Shown: positions 11,778 through 25,700, counted from the stretch's first letter. The stretch: 64,000 bases of DNA from Sordaria brevicollis (GCA_033439795.1 JAUTDP010000003.1:1798001-1862000), one strand, 5' to 3'. Made by a program: numbers and translations. The notes: generated from the sequence alone by a model not told the origin.

Positions 11778-11891
11778 TGTTATAGGGCTACCGCCTAGGG
11801 GTTATATCAAGCTCCACAGCCTAACTAGCTCCTTATAGCTATCCCTATAACTCGGGCGATACGCACTGCCTCTATAGAATCACTTACGTAC
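11778..11891 (+). repeat. Element B left LTR, first piece (interrupted by A)
   Basis: Begins TGTTATAGGGCTACCGCC and matches 26144-26257 of the right LTR. It retains CA/TG sites (AAGCTCCACAGCC) that are mutated in the right copy. It ends in CGTAC (11887-11891), the target duplicated by A. Confidence 0.95.
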
Positions 11892-12183
11892 TGTCACGGC
11901 AAAAAGGAAGGGCTTGTAATAAAACAACAATAATCCTCGATTGATAGAAAATCGTAAGATGAAGGAAAAAGGAAAATTAATCGTATAAGAATGGAAGCGT
12001 GGGCGGAAAGATATAGGCCCTATGTTCTATGGAGTGAATAGGTTGTGCGGGTAAATGGCTATGCAGCGTTCGCTAGCATGAACAAGTAACCTGCAACAAC
12101 AACTCCCTAGTTCACCTAATTCCCTAAACAACCTAGTAACATATAACAAGTCAGGTAACCAGCGGGTAAACTATACCGTTATA
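11892..12183 (-). repeat. Element A 3' LTR (left copy, 292 bp)
   Basis: Equal in length to the right copy. In its last 110 bases the changes relative to the partner are nearly all G-to-A on the + strand, ending CCGTTATA instead of CCGTTACA. Confidence 0.95.
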
Positions 12184-12186
12184 TTA

Positions 12187-12197
12187 CCCCCCCCTTT
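12187..12197 (-). other. Element A polypurine tract
   Basis: On the minus strand the sequence AAAGGGGGGGG lies three bases inside the left LTR, where plus-strand priming of a minus-oriented gypsy element is expected. It fixes the orientation of A. Confidence 0.8.
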
Positions 12198-12231
12198 AAA
12201 AAGACTCGCCTCAAGTCTTTCGAAAACGTGA

Positions 12232-15200
12232 TTATTTCCTCCTCCTCAACCTCCTATTACTTATCTAGACTAGCAAATCATCCTCCTCATACTTTAATAC
12301 TTCCTCCTCTCGTATCGCCGCCATAATCCAATCCTACAACCTCCGAAGGGGCCCGGCCGCTTCCGGATATTCCTTATAATACTCTTTCAACTTAATTACT
12401 ACGTTCTTAAAATCGCTAGCAAAATACCACTCCGGGTTTAAGTCCTAACCGGTCCACTTTACTTAGTAAAATAGTTTACTTCGGTCTACCTTTAAAGCCG
12501 TAATCTCCTCTACTTCGTATTCTTCGTCCTTAAATATAATCTCCCTTAGCGGGTTTTCCAGTACCTATCCTAGTAATAGGTTATTTAAAAACTTCCTCAA
12601 TCTATCCAGCGGGAATTAATTGGATATCTTCTACGAAGAAAGTAATTATATTAGGAAAATATTACCCTTCTTACCTACGATAGGAAAATATTGCCTTATT
12701 AATAGAAAATCTAATTTATCGCTCGGACGGTCGGTCGACTAACTCTTCTTAACAATAAAGATTCGATCTCCTACGTCGAAGTCCGGTTTACAACGTTTCT
12801 TATTTATTTAAATAGCTTATTTCCGTTATATTGCTTCGATATACTTCCTAGCGTGATCTATATATTTCTAAATTTTCTTAACGGCATTTCGAGTATCTTA
12901 TCAGTTTAAGCGTTTTATAGAAGGCGTACCTTCTAAATTTATTATTACCTTCTAATCCGAAAAAGTAAGTATTAAGAATCCAAATAAAATTTCGTAGGGT
13001 TAAAGGCCCGTATTATCTTAGGGTAAACTATTCTAAATATAATCTAACGCTAGGATTATTTCCGATTAATTATTTTAGTTATAGCTAATATATAGACGAA
13101 ATCTCTAATCGATCTATTCGTAAAGATTTTCGACCTATCCCGAAGTTTATAAATATCCTATAGAAGCTAACGATTAATTAATACCAATTAAAGAGGCTAA
13201 TTCTTATAAAAAATCCGATCGAAATTGCAATCCTCTATCACTAATAAGTTCCCTAAGCGGGCCGAAAATACGGAAAGGACCTTCGTAATATAGCTTATAA
13301 ATTTCTTTTCCCGTAATAATCGATTTACAAGGGAATAACTATATAATTTTGAATAGGGGGTCGATTATACTCATTAAATTATCGTATCCGTATTTATTTA
13401 ATAGCATCTTCTTAAAGTCTACTATTAGACAGTTCCAAATTCTCTTAAGGGCTTCAATACTTTAAAGTATTTTTGGTATCTTACCCCGTAGGTATTTAGA
13501 AGTATAATAGACTGTACAATTCGCTACATATTAATTAACGTCCCTAATTAAACCAGGCTACTAATATTAGGTTATTACTAATTTACGTATTTTATTCCTT
13601 CTAAGGTAAGCCGTCGCCAAGGTATTATAATAGTCTTAAATCGCTTTAATCCTTAAAATGCCTTCTAAAATTACGAAACGGCTACGGAATAATAATAATT
13701 ACTCTTATAATATCGTAAAATTTAATTCTCCCCGTCGAGCTTTTTTACGATATTCCTCTAAAGAAATATCCGTCTTATTAACTTCTAGTAACTAATGAAT
13801 AAACTCGTAACCAATCGTTATTTTAAGGATATCCACTACATCCAATATACAAACACGAACCGTATCCTCCCCCTCCCCCGCAAGTTTAAAAAAGCGCATA
13901 ATCCGTTATAACTCCTTCCTTTCCTTCTAATCCTTAATATCTTTAAACTTTTGAAATAAAGCATTAGCCGTAGCGTTATCCTTACCGGGTCGGTAAATAA
14001 TTAAGAAATTATATTACAATAATAATTATACCTATACTACTTATTTTATATTTAATAAGCGTTTAGTACTAAAATACTTTAACGCCTCGTAGTCCGTGAT
14101 AATTGTAAAAGGTTCGGTCCATTAGAGCCCAATAAACTCCGAGCGCTAATATACTAACGTTCTTATTACAGCCAATATTTCCTTATTGTATATCGGGTAA
14201 TTATACTCTACTCCCTATATTATTTCCGAAAAATAAACGATAAGGTACTACCTATCTTCGTACTTCTAAAATAAAACGCTAGCCAATACCCCGTTTAACG
14301 CATCCGTTTCCAACCTTATTTCCCTTTCGAAATCGAAGTAGGCGAACATTAATACGTCGATTAAATATTACTTCAAAGTATTAAACGCCACCTAATACTC
14401 CCCTATCCAATTAAACGCTTCCCCTTTCCTTATTAACGCTATTAGCAGCTTCGAAATCCTCCTATATTCCTTCACAAATTTACGGTAGAAATTATAGAAG
14501 CCTAAGAACGATTATACGCCTTTAACCATTAATAGCTCTTTCTATTCTTTAACCACTTAAATCTTCGCCAAGTTTATTAAAATCCTATTAATACTGATAA
14601 TAAACCCTAGAAACTTCGTTTTAGTAACGTAAAATTTGTACTTATCTAGATTAGCCTGTAGCCCAGCCTAGCGGAGCCTCTCTAATACTTTTTTAACGTA
14701 GATCTCGTATTCCTCTTCATTATTAAAGTAGATTAGAATATTATCGATATAAGTACTATAAAAATCGTCTAAATATCCTATTAAAGCGTCGTTAATATAC
14801 CTTTAAAACGTTAATAATTTATTAATCAATCCGAAAAGCAACACCTTATATTTATAGGCCCTATACCGAGTACGGAAGGTCGTAAGCTCTTTATTATCTA
14901 GATATATACAAATACAATAAAAGGTTTGCCGGATATCGATTTTAATAAAAATCTTCGCTTTAGCTATTCGGGTTAACGTTTCTTCAATAAAAGGTAACGG
15001 GTAGCGGTCTTTCCGGGTGATTTTATTTAGCTTCCAATAATCTACGTAAAAACGGAATTTTCCATTAACCTTAGGTATAAAGAAAATAAGGGCAACCTAT
15101 AGCGCGGAATTACTCTTAATAAAACCTTTATCCAAATTCTCTATAATATATAATCGATATACTTCTAACTCGTCCGTACTCATTTTATATAATAAGCTAT

Positions 15201-18200
15201 AACCCAAATCTTTAGGGTTGGCTCCCTCTTATAATCGGATACGGTGATTATTATTCCCTAGCTTTAATAACGCATTTAACCGTCGTTTATTAAAAACATC
15301 CTCGTAACTATAATAACGAATAGGAATCCGTTGCAAAGTCTATTCCTATTCCTCCGGATCCAAACCGTTAAAATATTCCTAGTCCTTGCGTTCTTCGATA
15401 AAGCGATCGATTTCGTACAAATTCGTCACTCCTAGGTACTCTTTCTTTACTATTTATATAAGGGCTACAGAACTAATAATAACTATATTGGGCATTCGTT
15501 CTTTATACTACGCGGCTCCCTTTTTCTACTTAAAATAACCCTAATCGTCTTTCTTTATACTATTACTAAAGTCCTTTCCCTATAATTATTCCTTAAAATA
15601 CTTTAAATCCTCTTTAAAATCTCTCCTTTACTCCTTTAATATTTTTGTCAACGCTTTCTTTAACTCTATTAGTAGCAATAAAAGCTCGTCTTATAAAGCC
15701 TACTTTATAGAATCTTATACTTTCTTAGTGGGGTCGATTATCTTTTTATCGGTCGTAATTCTCTAAAAGATATTAATTATTAGGCGCATCGTTTATTTAA
15801 TCGAAGGTAGAAATTATAGAATATTTTTAAACTCTCGAATTCGGCGATATACTACAGCCCCGTTACGCCTTCGTTTATCCTCTCTTTCTATAAACTATTC
15901 TTTACGGATAACGTCCTCCTAGTATTTTAAATCGATAAATTAACCTTCCCTATCCTCGATATAAATATTCCTTATCCAATCGGGGTTTATCGGCTAATCG
16001 TCGCTAAATAATAACTTTCTACGTAAATAATCGATTATTACGTCGTAATATTCGAACCAAATACGGCCAATTATTATATCGTAGTAGATATCGGTAATAA
16101 TTAACTATTCATTACGGGCAGTATGGTTTTATATCGTAACATTCACTTTAAGTACGGTAGTGATTTTTCTACTATTTTCCTCCGTAAAGGGTCCTCCTAC
16201 ATTAATAAGGTCGAAATCGTTCTTTACCTCGAATCCTAAGAAGCGTTATAAATAATCTACGGTCTTTTAATTAATTAGAATATACGTAGCTATTCCCAAA
16301 TCTATAATAGCTTTTTTAATAGTAATAGTAATTCTATTACTACTTATAAAAGCGGATATAGTAAAGGGGTCTCCTCCCAAATAATTATACAGGAAATCCT
16401 TCTTCGCGCCGTTAAATACTTTTCCTTATCTTTATTATATAAACCTCCTTAAACGGGAATTTATTTTATTTAAGGCGTTTAGTTTTTTGACTCATCCTTC
16501 TCCTTACCCTTATCCTCCTTTCTATCCTTAATTCTATAGCGGGCGTATATAAATTAAAGGCGGGTACGGTAATCGGTCGCGGCTATAGGGCATCCGTTCG
16601 AATCGACCTTCTTAGGATAATCCTTAGCACAATATCCTTATTCCTTATAAATAAAGCATATTCCTTTACGGAATATATTATCAATTTCTTCTTTAATTAA
16701 ATTTCGGCTATTACTACCAATATTAAAATTACTTCTAGTCGAAGAAGAACTTCTTCCTCCGCCGGTATTATTACTACTATTTCTATTATTATTTCCGCAA
16801 CTACGGTTATTTGAATTAGAAAATAAAATAGTAATAATCCGCTTAGCTACCTTCTATACATAAATAATTTACTTAATAATCTTTATATATCTATCGAAGT
16901 CGACCGCATCCAAAGTAGTATATAAGGCTATACTAACCTAAAGGTCCGTAAATAAGCGACGGTAAAAAGCTTCTTTCTAATTAAATTAGGGGATTTAGCA
17001 CTCGCCAACGAAACGAATAAACTTATTTTTAAAAATATAAAAATTATCCTAGTATATGCGGAGCTTCTCGAACTCTTCAATCGTTTAACGAATTACGTTA
17101 GGGTTATCGTATTAACGTTTCAAATAGGCTATTAAAGCCTTAAAAGAATAAATTTAATTCGAATAGGTATCGCGTAAATAAGGTTGAAGATCCTTAGCGG
17201 TATAGCCGGCCAAATAGTTTTCGATATAGGTTTACTTAACTTCATTATCAATAAAGTAATTAGAATTAATTTTCAACTTATTAAATATAGTACAGTACTA
17301 AACCTCAAAAGTAACAATATTTTTATTTTTATCGGTATAAAAGATAGGGGGGTTTGAAATTTTAAAAGATTTTCCGCTAATAGTAAGAATAGAGGCGCCT
17401 CCCAGGGTCGCATTACGACGTGTCGAATTACGAATAATATTAACGACTATTTAATTTAAAACTTAAATTTCTTTATCCTTAATTATAATAATAATTATCA
17501 AATCTTCTATCATTTCCTTATCGGAACTAGTAGGTTTCTTACTTTATTAATAATTATCGTTATTATAATCGGACTTAAAATCGGAGATATCGAAATCGGG
17601 AGTAATACCCTAAGCGATAAAGGCGCGATATTTAACTCGGTTAACTTTACAGGTTACCGCGTCGATACTTTTAGGGTAGTACTAAGTACCTTCGTCGTCG
17701 TCTTCGATAGTAGCTTAAAAACGTACCTTCTTTTTCTACTTCTCGGGCTTATAATATATACCCTTAAAGTATTAAATCCAATTATTTAAATCTATTATAA
17801 TCTTACTAAAACGGTGAACGATAATATAGAATTCTTCGGATTATTTCTTATAAGCGAATATAATAACGATACGGGCCTTCATTTTTTTAAATATAGCATC
17901 GGGATTTTTCTTAACCTCAACGATAAAATCCTCGATTCCTATTAAATCTCTATATCCCTCGGGCTACGGATCTTCGTACTAGAATAGGGGGTCGAATAAA
18001 AAGTAGAGTCCTTTCTTACTAGAGGTATAGCGAGCGGTAATATCCTTAATCTTATTCTCTAAATCCTCTTCAATATATTCCTTTATATCAAGAAAGTATT
18101 AAGCTTCGATCTCGGGAACTACGTAAGTATCGTAATATTCGAAGGTAGCGGCTTTATAATTATTATTATCGGTTTCTTCGGAAACGCCTTAAACTTCTTA

Positions 18201-18353
18201 AGCGGTAGAGATACGACGATTATTAATAAATTTACAATTTAAACGGGTTTTCGCGATAGGGGTTTCTTTTTAGTTTAATTTAGCCAATTCGAAATCGACT
18301 TTATTAACGGTTTACGCCTTTAATTTAACCGCTTCCTCCTAATCGCGCGCCAT
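12232..18353 (-). pseudogene. Element A gag-pol polyprotein (gypsy), broken by stops
   Basis: The minus-strand frame starts at ATG 18353-18351 (MARD...) and ends at TAA 12234-12232. Motifs in order: a gag zinc-knuckle near 16674-16620, read as CFIYKE-stop-GYCAKDY (a CCHC with Cys and His turned to Tyr); RT with YIDN at 14751-14740 in place of YxDD, followed by the LGFIIS and FLGFYNFYRKF segments typical of Ty3/gypsy; integrase; and a chromodomain-like segment at about 12490-12370 (EYEVEEI...VKWTG...EWYFASDFKN). Nearly all stops are TAG/TAA that RIP can make from CAG, CAA or TGG. Otherwise the frame is well preserved, so A is fairly recent. It cannot encode a working enzyme because of the stops and the YIDN change. 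Confidence 0.9.
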
Positions 18354-18520
18354 CGTTCGTTCGGTATTTTAGTTATTTTATATAGGTTATAGTTATACAA
18401 TTATTTGGGCGTTCAAATAGGGTGCGGGGGACTATCGTATCGCGCGCAATTAATTATAATCTCTTTCTAAGGTAGGATATTTTATATTGTCCTCGATGAG
18501 TATTGGTTTGATTTTACGAT

Positions 18521-18812
18521 TGTTACGGCAAAAAGGAAGGACTTGTAATAAAATAATAATAATCCTCGATTAATAAAAAATCGTAAGATAAAGGAAAAAG
18601 GAAAATTAATCGTATAAGAATGGAAGCGTAGGCGGAAAGATATAAGCCTTACGTTCTATAGAGTGAATGGGTTATGCGGGTAAATAGCTGTGCAGCGTTC
18701 GCTAGTATGAATAAGTAACCTGCAATAGCAACTCCCTAATTCACCTGGTTCCCTAAGCAACCTAGTGATATATGATAAGTTAGGTGACCAGCGGGTGAGC
18801 CGTGCCGTTACA
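18521..18812 (-). repeat. Element A 5' LTR (right copy, 292 bp)
   Basis: Begins TGTTACGGC and ends CCGTTACA, followed by TSD CGTAC. In the distal 110 bases its changes are mostly C-to-T on the + strand, the opposite of the left copy. Confidence 0.95.
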
Positions 18813-18817
18813 CGTAC

Positions 18818-18949
18818 CTACAACCCCCTTTAAAAGGATAAAATCTACGACCCCGCTTTACGGTATAGCTTTTCCCCCTTTTCTCTTCGTAGAACTTTAT
18901 TAATTTATTAGGCCTAATATTCATATTATATTCTACTATCCCCCTTATA
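18818..18949 (+). repeat. Element B left LTR, second piece
   Basis: 132 bases continuing the LTR of B after A and the duplicated CGTAC. It matches 26258-26389, ends CCCCTTATA, and is more RIP-mutated than the right copy. Confidence 0.93.
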
Positions 18950-21900
18950 TTAAATTCTACTTACCTTTATAAGAAAAAAAGAGAAAGAGTTTACAATTAT
19001 TTAAATATAGCGATATTAATTATTAAAATAATCGATTTTAACGTATTTAATTCAAATAAAAAAATAACTTCCGTACTTTCTATATAAAATACCTCTTCCC
19101 AAAACCTCCCTAATCCTCCTACTTCTATAGAATTTACCCCTATAAATCTTTAGAATTCTTAAATTTAAGGGATCCTTTCTACTATTACGAACGTATTAAA
19201 TATTAATAAATTCGACTTTTTTAAAGCCATCCGTATTACCGCTATAATTTTAATCGTTAATCGTTCCCTTTACCCTTAAATAAATTTCGTATTTTCTAAT
19301 ATCCTAATTATAAATATAATTAATCCTATAACTAATTTGGGTTATAAATATAAATTTATCGTTTTCTTTATTTAAAATAATATTTAGGAAAATTTCAGTT
19401 TCTATTTCGTATAATTCGTCGAAGCTTATAATATCGATAATAAAATTAAATTTCAAATAAATTATAAAGCTACGTAAATCGAAATTTTTAATATTCTACC
19501 CGTTTATAAAAAAAAGAAATTTAAAGGTTTTTAAATTTAATATACTTTAAATAAAATTATAAACCCTATATTTTTATTTAATTAAATTAATTGTATTTTT
19601 AAAGCCTATTACCTACGTAACGCTATATTAATACGTTTCTACGTTATATATTAATATAATAAGTAATACTTTTCTACTTTCTTTACAAAATAGGAAAATA
19701 AATTACTTAAAGTTAGAAAGGCCTTATAAAATAACGAATCCAAATTGGGTATATTCTATAACGCCCTTAATTAAAAATTCCTAAACGCAATTTTTATTAT
19801 TAAATTTCCTAATAATTATAATAATTATATTAAAATATTATAATCCTAAATTATTAAATATAAACGTATTAAAGCTTTTAAAGCTTTTAAATAAACGAAC
19901 CGTTAATAGGGAAAAAAGATTTAAAAGAATATTAATTATTACTGGGTATTTAGGATCCTTTAATAAATTAATATCCTATAATTTATTTCGAATTCTTAAT
20001 TTATAACCCCTATAAATTCTACCAAACCGGGAATCCGTAACGCCAACGGCGATATAAATATATTTATAGGGAGAATTTCTTCGGGACCCATTTAAGGTAG
20101 AGGAAAAGGTTATAAAAATAAGGAAAGCGGCTAAATTTAATATAAAGCGAAATAAATTTCTAATAAAGAATATTAAAAGCGTAAAGAAAATGGCTTCTAT
20201 ATAAAATATAGCGTTGGAAAATACTATACCGCCGGGTATTTATATTTATTAATTAAAAACCCGAATAAAAAAATTAGTATTAATATTATAACCTTAGCCT
20301 TACTAATATTAAAAAACGAGGACGAATTTATATTTATTATAAAAAATTAGGGAAAAGAATAATTTTAATACATAATCGGGTATTAAAATCCTTAAAAATA
20401 TTAAATAAAAAAGTAGAAAATTTTAAAATAGAAAATAAAATAGAAATCGAACTTACTTTAATTCTATTTATTATTAATAATTATAATTTAATTTATACCT
20501 TCGTCGACGAAGGATATTAATAATATACCGTAATTAATAAAAAAGTTATATAAAATTTAAGGATCCTTATAATCTTTATCCTAAAACGTAAAGTAAAAAG
20601 AACCTCTATAATAATAGAGGGAGCCGCTATCCGTAATATAATATAAATAATTATAAAAATAAACGGCTACGTAAAGCTAACCGTAACCTACGTAATCCTA
20701 GAATTAAAATACCCTATTATTTTAAATAAATTATAATTAATTATATATAAGGCCTATTCCGTCCCTTATAAAAAACGTTTATATACAGGAATAATAAATA
20801 ATTAAATTCTTTATATTAAAGGAGAAGAAAAGGAAAATACCCTTTTTATTAAGGAGGTTAAATTTATAATTTATATCTTCGCTATTATATTCGTAAGGAT
20901 AATAAATCGAAACTATAAAAAATATAAATATATAATAATTGAAAATTATATTTTTATAATCAATTTATATAATATCGAAAAACCCCTAATACTAAAGAAG
21001 GTTTATATAAAAGTAAAATTAAAAAAGAAAATCCCTTAATAATATTATTATCTTTTACCCTTATTTATAAAGGTAAAAGCTAATAAATTCAACCCTTATA
21101 AATTGGGTATCGATTACATTATTAATTTTAAAAAGGGCTTAAACGGCTAAAATTTACTAATCCCCTTCGGGCTTATCTATAATATATTAAAGGAAGAATT
21201 ATTAATTTTAAAAAAGACGTTGAAGGATTTTATAAATAAAAGATATATCCGTATAAATAATTTAAAAGTTACCGCCCTAATTCTATTCGTTAAAAAACTA
21301 AGAAGTAGTTTATAATTTTATTATAATTACCGAACGTTTAATATTATTATACAGTTAGACCGCTACCCCCTACCTTTAATTCGGAATACTTTTAAAATTT
21401 TTAAAAGTATTAAATAATATATTAAAATAAATATAATATAGGCCTTCTACAAAATATATATAACCGTAAGAGAAAAATAGAAAATAATATTTCAAATATA
21501 GTATAAATTCTTCGAATAATTAATAATCCCTTTCGGATTTTCGGGGGCCCTAACGTTATTCTAACGGTATATTAATTTTATTCTAAAAAATTTCTTAAAC
21601 GAATTCTATTCGGTATATATAAACGATATATTTATATATTTATTAAAAACTAAAGAAAATTATAAAAAAAAAGTTAAAAAAGTATTAAAAAAATTAATTT
21701 TATATAATTTATATTTTAATTTTAATAAATACGAATTTATAATTACGAAGGTTAAATATTTAAAGTTTATTATCTACGTAAGCGTAAATATATAAATAAA
21801 TTTAAATAAGATTAAAGCAATTTTAAAATAGTTCTTACCTATATTGTAAAAAGGGGTATACAATTTCTTAAATTTCGTAAACTATTATTGGATATTTATC

Positions 21901-24290
21901 CTACAATTTTCGAAAATAGTTATACCCTTAATAATTTTTATAAAAAAAAGAATAATTTTCGAATAAATTAAGGAATACGAATCTACATTCTAATTATTAA
22001 GAACCCTATTTACGAAAGCCCTTATATTTATAAAATTTAACCCCGAAAAGGTTATTTACTTAGAAGTAAATTATAACGGTTATACCTTCGGAAGAGTAAT
22101 TATATAAAATTAAAAGAACGGTATATGTAAAATTATTAATTTCTATTCCCGAAAATTAGCGTTAATAAAACGAAATTACCCAATTTATAATAAAGAAATA
22201 TTAATAATTATTTCCTATTTAAAAGAATAATTTATAGAATTCCAAAATTATAAGGAATTTATTATTTTAATAAATTATAGGAATTTAGAATACTTTATAA
22301 AAAAATAGCGGTTATTTAAAAAATAAGCCCGCTAAGTAGAGTACTTCTTACGTTTTAATTTTAATATTGTTTATAAATTAAATAAAAATATTATAATCCT
22401 AAACGCCCTATTTTATTAAAATTAAAATAAACCTATAGGGGAGGACTTAAAAATTAAAAATATATAATTTATCTTAGAGTCCGTACTTAAAAAATACGTA
22501 TAAATCTCCGCTTTTTTTATAATACTAAAACCGGTAGGAAGAGCGTAAATCTTTAAAAATCTAGATTTATAATAATTATAAAATTAAATAATTTAGAAAA
22601 ACTTTATATATTAAATTATATTATAAATTATTACCGAAAATACCTATATTTTTAAATTATTTTTATAATTTAAAATATAAATCGCCGATTATACTATAAA
22701 TAATTTAAGGCGATTAAAGTATAAAGGAAAATTCTAAATCCTAAAAGCTCTTACGGTTATAAAAGTAGCGGCCCTAATAATAATAGAAAAGGAATATTAA
22801 TTTAATACCTTATATACCGCTTTAATTTAATACGTATACGAAATTCTTACCTTTAATTACCTAAAAAAGGAAGGAATAATTTATATATTTATAAAAGAAT
22901 ATTATTAACCTTTATTAAACCCCTAAGTTTAACGGTTTTTATATAATTATTACGTATACGGTTCGATAAAGGTTTAGAGAAATATAAAACGAAGGTTCCT
23001 TTAATCTTTATTACCTTTAGAACGTTAATACTGAAATTTGCAATTAGATTTTATTATTAATTTCTTAAATTCTAGGGGTAATACTTACTTATTAATTTAT
23101 AAAGACCGATTAACGAAAGGAATAATTTTAAAGCCTATACCCTTTATAAACGTAAATTTATATATAAAATAGTTCTTCTCTTACTTTATCCGTTATTATA
23201 ATTAATTATATACTATTATTAATAATAAAAGTATTAATTAAATAAATAAATTCTAAAAACGTCTTTATAAATTAATAAGTATAAAATAATTCTTTAATAC
23301 TATTTACTATTTATAAATAAACGGGGGCCTAAAAAGAATAAATTAAAAAGTTTACGCCTTTTTTAAAATATATATTAATTACCTATAAAACGATTAGGAC
23401 CGTTAAACCCTTATAATATAATTCGCTATTAATAATAAAATTAATACCTCAATCGGTATAAACCTATTCTTTATTTCCTATAATTATAAAACTAACCTTA
23501 TAATTCCCTTAATAAAAGATTCTATACCCCTACCTATAATATTTATTTTAAAAAAGAAGGCCTACGAATTTATTAAAAAATTATAATAAATTTCAAATCT
23601 ATATTAAATTATTATAATTACCGTTATATAATAATAAAAGAAATTCGTTAATTGGTCGAAATACTTTATTAAAAAATTCCAAATCGGAAATAAAGTTTAA
23701 TTCAATTTCAAAAATTTTAATTCCAAACGCCTAAAGAAGAAATTCGATATAATTTATATAAAGTATACTATATTTAAAATATTCTTTCCTTATATAATAA
23801 AATTTAAAAGGTTCCCTATAGGCGCTTATAACGTCTTTTACGTAAATTTACTATATAAAGCCGTAGAAAATCCTCTCCCGGGATAAATTATATCTAACCC
23901 GTAACCTTTAATAATAATCGTAAAAAGAGAAAAGGAATAGGAAGTAAAAAAAATCCTCTACGTAAATAATTTTATAAACTTTAGCGGTATAATTATAAAA
24001 AATATTCTTATAAAATAAAAAAGTTTTAAAAATATTATATAAAAGCCTTTAAAAAATTTTTTAGAAATTATAATATTAAACGAATTCGAAAAGTAATATA
24101 AGCTTATAAATATAAATATAAGACCTTTAGAGAAATAATAAAACGGGAAATAAATTCGCTCGGGAGTAAAATAATATTAATATAATTAAAGGTTAGAAAA
24201 TCCATCTTAAAAAGGAAGACGGTAGGGGCTAACCTATTATAAAAAGTTTTTAATCGTATAAAAAAAGAGAAAAAAAAAAAAAACAATAAA
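18950..24290 (+). pseudogene. Element B gag-pol polyprotein (gypsy, chromovirus type)
   Basis: The + strand reading passes through a gag CCHC box near 20203-20250 (FYIKYSVGKYYTAGYL, with Tyr where Cys/His are expected). RT covers about 21100-21900, with YIND at 21616-21627 instead of YxDD. RNase H lies around 22000-22400 (NYPIYNKE is readable), and integrase around 22850-23750. A chromodomain-like end sits at about 23940-24080 (EVKKILYVNNFI...). Numerous TAA/TAG stops and the changed catalytic Asp make it inactive. The gag start was not identified. The same architecture and similar chromodomain occur in C, to which B is related. Confidence 0.85.
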
Positions 24291-24303
24291 AAAAAAAAAA
24301 AAA
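24240..24303 (+). repeat. A-rich tract at the end of B pol
   Basis: Runs of A broken by G/C (AAAAAAAGAGAAAAAAAAAAAAAACAA) immediately after the pol frame of B. Probably a low-complexity Lys-coding tail or RIP-resistant A tract; too internal to be a poly(A) tail. Confidence 0.5.
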
Positions 24304-24790
24304 CTCAAATTATAATATTACCTATCTCTTTATTTATACCCTCTTTCTCTCTTCTTATTAAATCTACTTTATCTTCAATAGCTAAAAGGGCCGTAAGGCC
24401 GAAAATCGAATGCGTAAAAATAGGAATAGGGGCCGGGGTACTGAAAAAATTATAACCGAAAAAAAAAATCGAAGGCGAAACGTTAAAAACGGGAAAGGGG
24501 GAAGTAATAACTTCTACGGATTCGGCCTTAATAAATTTAATAATAGTAATTTTAGTATAAAAATATATACTATAAGTATAAAGGCGGGAAGGGGCTACAA
24601 ACTTTTATTTTTTAATCGGAAGCTGGGGAATTTCTTCCTCCTCTTCGATAAAAAGGGGGCGGACGGCCGTAATAAGGGGGAAATGGGTAAAAAAACCTCT
24701 TAGCGATTTATTAATATTAATAACGATTTATTATTATTATAATTTGGCAATTTTTTTAATAAAAATTTAAATTTATAAAGAAGTTAATTT

Positions 24791-25700
24791 TTAATGGAAA
24801 ATATTTACTTCGGCGGCGGAAATAATAACCGTAACGATAGTAAAGGCTGGAGTGGGGGCCGTAACGGGTAGGGTAATAAAAGTAGGGGCGGTTATAGGGA
24901 TAAATAAATCGGAGAAAAAGGATTTGAAAGAATTAGTAAAAAAATAACTAAAGGTTATAAATTTAAGAACGTATTTTATAAATTCGTTTACCAAAATTAT
25001 TAAATTATAAATTTAAACGGCCTTATTAATATTAATAGAATTTAAATATTTAATTATTTATTAAATAATATAAATAACTTAAGCTATAATGGAAATAAAT
25101 TAATAAATTTTATTTAATTTAGTCGCGTAAATAGCGTATTTTTTACCGCCTTCGAAATCGATATTCTAATAATAATAACCGCGGGAAAAGTAAATTTAAT
25201 ATTAATTTTCGTTAAATTTATATTTAATAAGGGCCGCTATAATTTTATTCTTTATCTACTTTACTTTATTGCAAAACGAAAGTAAAATATTACGTAAAGC
25301 CGCTATTATATTAATTTTCTTATTTTTTTTATATACGGAGGGGTTAGGGTCGTTAGAATTAAACCCCTCCCTATCCTCTTCTAAATTAATAAGAATACCG
25401 ATAGAAATTTAAATTAGGTTTAAAATTATAATTGGGGTTAAAATTTAAAGTAATAAGGTTGCGAAGAAAAGATTATTAATATATTAATTAATAGAATAAA
25501 AATAAAAGTAAATAATTAAAACCGACCCGAAAGAAAAAGGAAGTAAAACCGCTACGGGAATCGAAAATATAGCCGGAATTAAGGTAAAGGGAATTCTAAG
25601 TACGGCTTAATAATATTAGAGAATAATAGATTATTATTTTTTTTAATAAAAAATAAATAAAAAAGGCTACGGCGGCGTAAACTAATAATAATATTAAAAT
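24791..25700 (-). pseudogene. Antisense degenerate frame in the 3' region of element B
   Basis: Between the chromodomain end and the 3' LTR the + strand is not coding-like, but the minus strand is. From about 25700 down to 25180 it reads a hydrophobic beginning, then an acidic stretch (LEEDREGFNSNDPNPSVY) and a Lys-rich part. The frame at 24994-24791 is open for 67 codons. Stops are RIP-type. No family recognised. Comparable antisense frames exist in C and D. Confidence 0.4.

Larger units (their letters stand above)
11892..18812 (-). mobile_element. Element A: Ty3/gypsy chromovirus retrotransposon inside the LTR of B
   Basis: Two 292-bp LTRs (11892-12183 and 18521-18812), starting TGTCACGGC on the + strand and ending CCGTTACA, flanked by TSD CGTAC at 11887-11891 and 18813-18817. 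Deleting A and one CGTAC restores the LTR of B to 246 bp, which confirms the insertion. Coding is on the minus strand: gag starts at 18353, then zinc-knuckle, protease, RT, RNase H, integrase and chromodomain, ending at 12232. A polypurine tract precedes the 3' LTR. Total 6,921 bp. Confidence 0.97.
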
